Shown here: positions 12,523-16,287 of the stretch, one piece after another
Numbering within the stretch: the stretch's first letter is position 1
Layout of the letters: each line of letters opens with the position of its first letter
NCBI GenBank assembly: GCA_050290865.1
Contig: JBNKIW010000050.1
Coordinates: 1 to 16,287 of the forward strand
Reading direction: 5' to 3'
Source: JARRLC01 sp050290865
GTDB lineage: Bacteria; Pseudomonadota; Alphaproteobacteria; Rhizobiales; Rhodomicrobiaceae
Length of the DNA: 16,287 nt
Program-made: the position numbers and the translations under genes
The notes under the pieces: generated by a model
What the model was told of the DNA's origin: nothing
What the model saw: only the letters and a program-made list of their open reading frames with translations
Database searches by the model: none

Positions 12523-14889
12523 ATGCAGTTCTTGATGGACATGAAGATCTGGCGCACGGGAATGCGGCTCTCGGGATTGCGCGCGCCGGGCGGTGCTGTC
12601 GTGGTCGCCGCCGCAGTTGCGCTGCTGTGGTGGCTGGCGGCGATTGACGCTGGTTCCCCGTTGGCGGCAGGCCCTCATGCGGCTTCCCTCGATTCCGATT
12701 ATGCCGGTTCGACGACCTGCCAGTCGTGCCACGAAGAGCAATACGCGCGCTGGCGCCGTTCCCATCACGCGCTGGCGATGCAACCGGCTTCAAAGGAGAC
12801 TATGCTCGGCGGCTTCGATAACGCCGTTTTCGACCATCATGGCGTCAAGTCACGCTTTTTTCGCCGCAACGGGAAGTTCTTCGTCGAAACCGATGGCCGG
12901 GACGGCGCGCTCCAGCAGTTCCAGCTCAAATATGCATTCGGCATCTATCCGCTGCAGCAATATCTGATCGCGTTCCCCGACGGCCGGTTGCAGGCCCTCT
13001 CGATCGCCTGGGATGCCCGCCCGAGGGAACAGGGCGGGCAGCGCTGGTTTCACCTCTATCCGGATGAAAAGATCACGCACACGGATGTCCTGCACTGGAC
13101 GCGGCTGCAACAGAATTGGAACTTCATGTGTGCCGATTGCCATTCGACTAATGTTCACAAGAACTACGATGCCGGTAAGGACCGTTTTTCAACGACATGG
13201 TCGGAAATCAATGTCGGATGCGAAGCCTGCCACGGCCCTGGCGCGAAGCATCTGCGCTGGGCTGCGGACCGGAAGACGCAAGGCAAACAGGCGCCGTTGG
13301 AGGACACCGCAAAAGGCTTCGACTTCCGCTTCGGCAATGTTGGCGCGGGTACGCAATGGAGTATCGATTCCGCAACAGGGAGCGCCGCCCCACAAAGAAA
13401 TCCCGTCCGCAGCGTCGAAGTCGAAGTCTGCGGGCGCTGTCACGCGCGCCGCGGGGTCGTGAGCGAAAACTGGAAGCCCGGCAGCGACCTGTCCGGCCAG
13501 CACGCCGTCAGCCTGCTCAGCGAGGGGTTGTTCGAACATGATGGCCAAATGCGCGATGAGGTTTACAACTATCAAGCCTTCAAGCAGAGCAAAATGTACG
13601 CCGCGGGCGTGACCTGTCGCGACTGCCATGACCCGCACGGCGCGACTTTGCGGGCGGGCGGCACCGCCGTCTGCGCGCAGTGTCACGACGCCGGGAAATT
13701 CGAGACGGTGCGCCATCACTTCCATGTAGGCGTCGATCCGCCGGTGACGTGCATTTCGTGCCATATGCCGAAGCGAACCTATATGGTCGTCGATCCCCGG
13801 CACGATCACAGTTTCCGCATCCCCCGGCCCGACCTGTCGGTCAGCCTAGGCACCCCGAACGCGTGCAATGACTGTCACAAGGACAAGACCGCGAAATGGG
13901 CGGCACAGGCGGTCGAGCGGTGGTACGGACCGAAGCGCAAAGGGTTTCAGAATTACGCCTCGGCCTTTCATGCCGCGCGTACTGGAAAAGCTGGTGCTGC
14001 GGCGCTGCTGAAGGACGTTGCCGCCGACCCAGCCGCCCCCGCCATCGCAAGGGCGACGGCCTATGCCGAACTCGGCCCGCTCCTGTCGCCGGGCCTGATG
14101 GAGCAATTTCGTAAGGGGTTTGCCGATCCCGATCCGCTGGTTCGTATCGGGGCATTGCGCGGTCTGGAACAGCTTCCACCCCGATTTCGCTGGCCGCTCG
14201 CTTCTGCCCTGCTCGCCGATCCGATCCGGGCCGTCCGGCTCGAAGCAGCATCGTTTCTCGCCCCGGTACCGCCCGGGCAACTCAATGAGGACAGTCAGCG
14301 TGCGTTCGACCGCGCCGCCGAAGAATACATCGCCGCGCGGCGCTTGAACGCCGACCGGCCGGAAGCGCGCAGCGCGCTGGGGAATTTTCTGGCGCAACGG
14401 GGAAGGACGGACGAGGCTGAAGCGGAATTCCAGGCGGCGCTGCGTCTGGAGCCGAGCTTCGTGCGCGCCGCGGTCAATCTGGCCGATCTCTATCGCCGTC
14501 TGCAGCGTGATCACGACGCCGAAGCAACGCTGCGCCGCTCGCTGGCGGTTGCACCGCGAGACGCCGCCGTGCGCTATGCCCTGGGGCTGGCGCTAGTGCG
14601 GCTGAAAAGGATGGGCGAAGCGCTCGAAATGCTGAGGATCGCGAGCGAACTCGAACCTGGTGAGGCCCGCTACGCCTACGTCTACGCCATCGCCCTGGAC
14701 TCGATGAATCGCCGGACTGAGGCGCTCGGCGTCTTGCATGCGAATGTGGAGCGTCATCCGCACGACGTCAGCTCCCTCTCGGCGCTGGTGTCGATCCATC
14801 GCGAGACGGGCGATATGAAGGCAGCGCAGGCCTATGCAAAAAGGCTTGAACGGATCTCGGGATCGCGGGGAGACGGGGGACGGGAGTAG
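12523..14889 (+). CDS. Octahaem cytochrome c with HEAT-like and TPR domains
   Basis: A 788-aa protein. A hydrophobic N-terminal segment (about 25-43) followed by a probable cleavage region directs it to the periplasm. Eight CxxCH haem sites start at residues 66, 203, 233, 303, 365, 384, 410 and 448 (CQSCH, CADCH, CEACH, CGRCH, CRDCH, CAQCH, CISCH, CNDCH), as in cytochrome c554-like multihaem proteins. Residues about 480-590 resemble HEAT repeats (LLSPGLMEQFRKGFADPDPLVRIGALRGL), and 600-775 hold TPRs (SALGNFLAQRGRTDEAEAEF and following). It probably carries electrons and binds a partner protein; substrate unknown. The start is uncertain: TTG 12508 and ATGs at 12523, 12535, 12541 and 12562 are in frame and none has a strong ribosome-binding site. 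It is divergent from the sulfatases, with no haem-lyase gene nearby. Confidence 0.9.
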   Translation: MQFLMDMKIWRTGMRLSGLRAPGGAVVVAAAVALLWWLAAIDAGSPLAAGPHAASLDSDYAGSTTCQSCHEEQYARWRRSHHALAMQPASKETMLGGFDNAVFDHHGVKSRFFRRNGKFFVETDGRDGALQQFQLKYAFGIYPLQQYLIAFPDGRLQALSIAWDARPREQGGQRWFHLYPDEKITHTDVLHWTRLQQNWNFMCADCHSTNVHKNYDAGKDRFSTTWSEINVGCEACHGPGAKHLRWAADRKTQGKQAPLEDTAKGFDFRFGNVGAGTQWSIDSATGSAAPQRNPVRSVEVEVCGRCHARRGVVSENWKPGSDLSGQHAVSLLSEGLFEHDGQMRDEVYNYQAFKQSKMYAAGVTCRDCHDPHGATLRAGGTAVCAQCHDAGKFETVRHHFHVGVDPPVTCISCHMPKRTYMVVDPRHDHSFRIPRPDLSVSLGTPNACNDCHKDKTAKWAAQAVERWYGPKRKGFQNYASAFHAARTGKAGAAALLKDVAADPAAPAIARATAYAELGPLLSPGLMEQFRKGFADPDPLVRIGALRGLEQLPPRFRWPLASALLADPIRAVRLEAASFLAPVPPGQLNEDSQRAFDRAAEEYIAARRLNADRPEARSALGNFLAQRGRTDEAEAEFQAALRLEPSFVRAAVNLADLYRRLQRDHDAEATLRRSLAVAPRDAAVRYALGLALVRLKRMGEALEMLRIASELEPGEARYAYVYAIALDSMNRRTEALGVLHANVERHPHDVSSLSALVSIHRETGDMKAAQAYAKRLERISGSRGDGGRE

Positions 14890-15358
14890 AACCGTATGCG
14901 GAATTGCATGCGCGGCAAGATGGTGCTCTTCCCGCGCATCCTTCTTCCCCCGAGTTGCGGGTGCATCAACGGCCGCGGCAGCTAATGGGCGACGCCCACT
15001 ACATGAAGCAACCGCCACTGCCCTAAGTGCCAGGGCGCCGCAGCGCGGACATGGCTAGCAGACGTGGGGGTGGTATCAACCGCGGCGAACCGCTGGTGGA
15101 AACCGCGCTCGTGCGAGGCTGCGTGCAGGAAGCTCTGCAGGTTCAGAAAAGTTGCCTCTGGTCGATGGTCGCGACACATTGAACAGCAGAGGCATTTCCA
15201 CCGTCATATCCCATCGACCCGATCCAACGCGGCTCTGCGATTTGTCGTAGCCGTCATTCACATCGGGTCGAAAGCGTCCCTTCGGGGCTGGCTTAGTTGT
15301 GGCGGTTACTCTTCAATCAGCGGCCGTTGAGATGGCTGACAGGGTTGTGCGTTCAGTT
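14890..15358. other. Non-coding interval after the cytochrome gene
   Basis: No gene on either strand is supported: short frames lack start signals and motifs. It contains CGGGTCGAAAGC (15264-15275), identical to a 12-mer at 8854-8865 on the far side of the sulfatase/cytochrome block. No terminator with a T-run was found after the cytochrome stop. Confidence 0.45.
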
Positions 15359-15994
15359 CTACCTGAGCCACCACCACACGCTGCGGCTGCACATGTCGAT
15401 GCGCGTGCGCAGCAGCCCTCTGCTACTGGCGTAAACCACATCAACCCTTCTGCCGAACATGAACTCCGCGAACAAGTTAGAAATTCCCGGGATGCCATTG
15501 GTCGGAGCGGTTGCCTTGCAACACGTGTTTCTGGCGTATTGGTTGAAGTAGTCATTCAAACTCGTAATTTCTGGCCCCAGAACGCCGTCCTTAATGTTCT
15601 TCGTTATTGCGTAGCTGATGATTTCATCTTCCGAGGGGATGTGTAGATCGTAGGCGCAGACTCCTGCGCGGCCTAGCGCGGCCGGAGCCACGAGGATGAC
15701 GAGCCCCAACAGCAGCGCCACAATGTGCCCCGGCGCACGCCAGGACGGCACCGAGAGGGTGGCAAGCAACTTGGCGGCGTAAACCACAACCAGGACCAAG
15801 ATCAGGACGCCGACTACCGGATTACGAAACATTGCAGGCGCGGGGCTCGAGAGACCGAAATCAACCATTGTCTTCATTCCCCACAGCGCCGGCGCCGCTT
15901 CTGGATGCCGGTCAAGCGCGATCGTCATGTGCAGGAACAAAGGCAGCACGACCAACGTAAGATTGCTGGCCCAGGCGGCCCATCGTTTCAGCAT
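15359..15994 (-). CDS. Orphan membrane protein with three TM segments, unknown function
   Basis: A 211-aa protein. Hydrophobic segments lie at about 8-28 (SNLTLVVLPLFLHMTIAL), 59-80 (VVGVLILVLVVVYAAKLLAT) and 89-112 (HIVALLLGLVILVAPAAL). The remaining 100 residues are hydrophilic, with Cys at CAYDLH and a CC pair in NTCCKAT, so a periplasmic or cytoplasmic C-terminal domain is likely; the ending SRSVWWWLR is unusual. No known family is recognised. The start at 15994 has only a weak site (AAAAGACGG), and the gene has no co-directional neighbour. Codon use fits a real gene, but the isolated position and odd C-terminus leave some doubt that the frame is intact. Confidence 0.55.
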   Translation of the reverse strand: MLKRWAAWASNLTLVVLPLFLHMTIALDRHPEAAPALWGMKTMVDFGLSSPAPAMFRNPVVGVLILVLVVVYAAKLLATLSVPSWRAPGHIVALLLGLVILVAPAALGRAGVCAYDLHIPSEDEIISYAITKNIKDGVLGPEITSLNDYFNQYARNTCCKATAPTNGIPGISNLFAEFMFGRRVDVVYASSRGLLRTRIDMCSRSVWWWLR

Positions 15995-16193
15995 TCCGTC
16001 TTTTCCAGCCTAGCCCACCACATGCCACCATGAAAAAAGAAGGCTTCCGCGTTATAAGCGTTATGCTGTGTGCTGTCCATATGGAGCGATCGTCAGAGCC
16101 AGGTACAGCCAATACTATTCAAAGCACAGACCGATTGAGATCGCGTCTTCCATAACAGGGGAGTGTAGCGCGAAAATGCCAAAATGGCGTCTT

Positions 16194-16215
16194 CAGTGAT
16201 CATTTCTGATCACTG
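16194..16215. promoter_or_regulatory. Perfect palindrome, candidate operator near right edge
   Basis: CAGTGATCA (16194-16202) and TGATCACTG (16207-16215) are a perfect 9-bp inverted repeat around TTTC. It sits in an AT-richer non-coding stretch (15995-16287) with no gene on either strand inside the window. No T-run follows, so it fits an operator for a gene beyond the right edge, or an element end, better than a terminator. Confidence 0.45.
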
Positions 16216-16287
16216 CTGTCCGGCAATTAATCGAATAAATTCAATTGGATAGCATCTGACTGGTCTGAATTCTGCAGAGCCTTATCA

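Noticed and set aside
13189..13809. 206-codon - strand frame
   Set aside because: It is antisense to the haem-binding region of the octahaem cytochrome.

Overview
The window is GC-rich and looks like accessory DNA (plasmid or integrative element) of an alphaproteobacterium. That assignment is an inference from codon usage, from the RP4/IncP-like transfer genes, and from the arylsulfatase and multihaem cytochrome types. No rRNA, tRNA or housekeeping gene was seen to fix the taxon.

Layout. (1) 1-304: the 3' end of an IS30-family transposase and its right terminus, abutting a decapitated TraK-like gene; the IS probably truncated it. (2) 465-2319: a small ribbon-helix-helix (RHH) repressor gene (-) diverges from a two-gene unit (+): an 82-aa protein and a 388-aa protein with four membrane segments, a coiled coil and a C-terminal winged-helix-like domain. 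The + unit has a near-consensus sigma70 promoter overlapping a candidate operator, then a leader stem-loop. (3) 2475-6909: a transposon-like block. A SEC-C/TPR protein gene (-) diverges from a tightly packed + operon: Cys-rich/HTH protein (TTG start), DD(35)E transposase, TniB/ExeA-type AAA ATPase, and RepA-like RecA-fold ATPase. The last three genes overlap by ATGA. (4) 6910-7670: no credible gene; rich in inverted repeats and GGGAGGAT repeats. (5) 7671-8791: a transfer-origin module: traK (-), an AT-rich oriT with an RP4-like nick region and a perfect 20-bp palindrome 8 bp from the predicted nick, and traJ (+). The relaxase gene expected after traJ is missing; only a possible GTG start stub overlaps the traJ stop. 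(6) 9014-14889: a different functional block: an 848-aa exported arylsulfatase (-), a second sulfatase gene reduced to its two ends by an internal deletion (-), and a divergent octahaem cytochrome c with HEAT-like and TPR regions (+). (7) 14890-16287: mostly non-coding, with one orphan membrane protein gene (-) and a perfect palindrome near the right edge.

How it fits together. TraJ and TraK would assemble a relaxosome at this oriT, but relaxase and mating-pair proteins would have to come from elsewhere, so the module reads as mobilizable or relict. The transposase operon sits between the two traK-like sequences, and IS30, this transposon and the sulfatase/cytochrome block all appear to have inserted into or replaced parts of a transfer region. 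The most unusual items are the four-gene transposon with its RepA-like ATPase, the membrane/winged-helix protein of the RHH-controlled unit, and the cytochrome beside the sulfatases.
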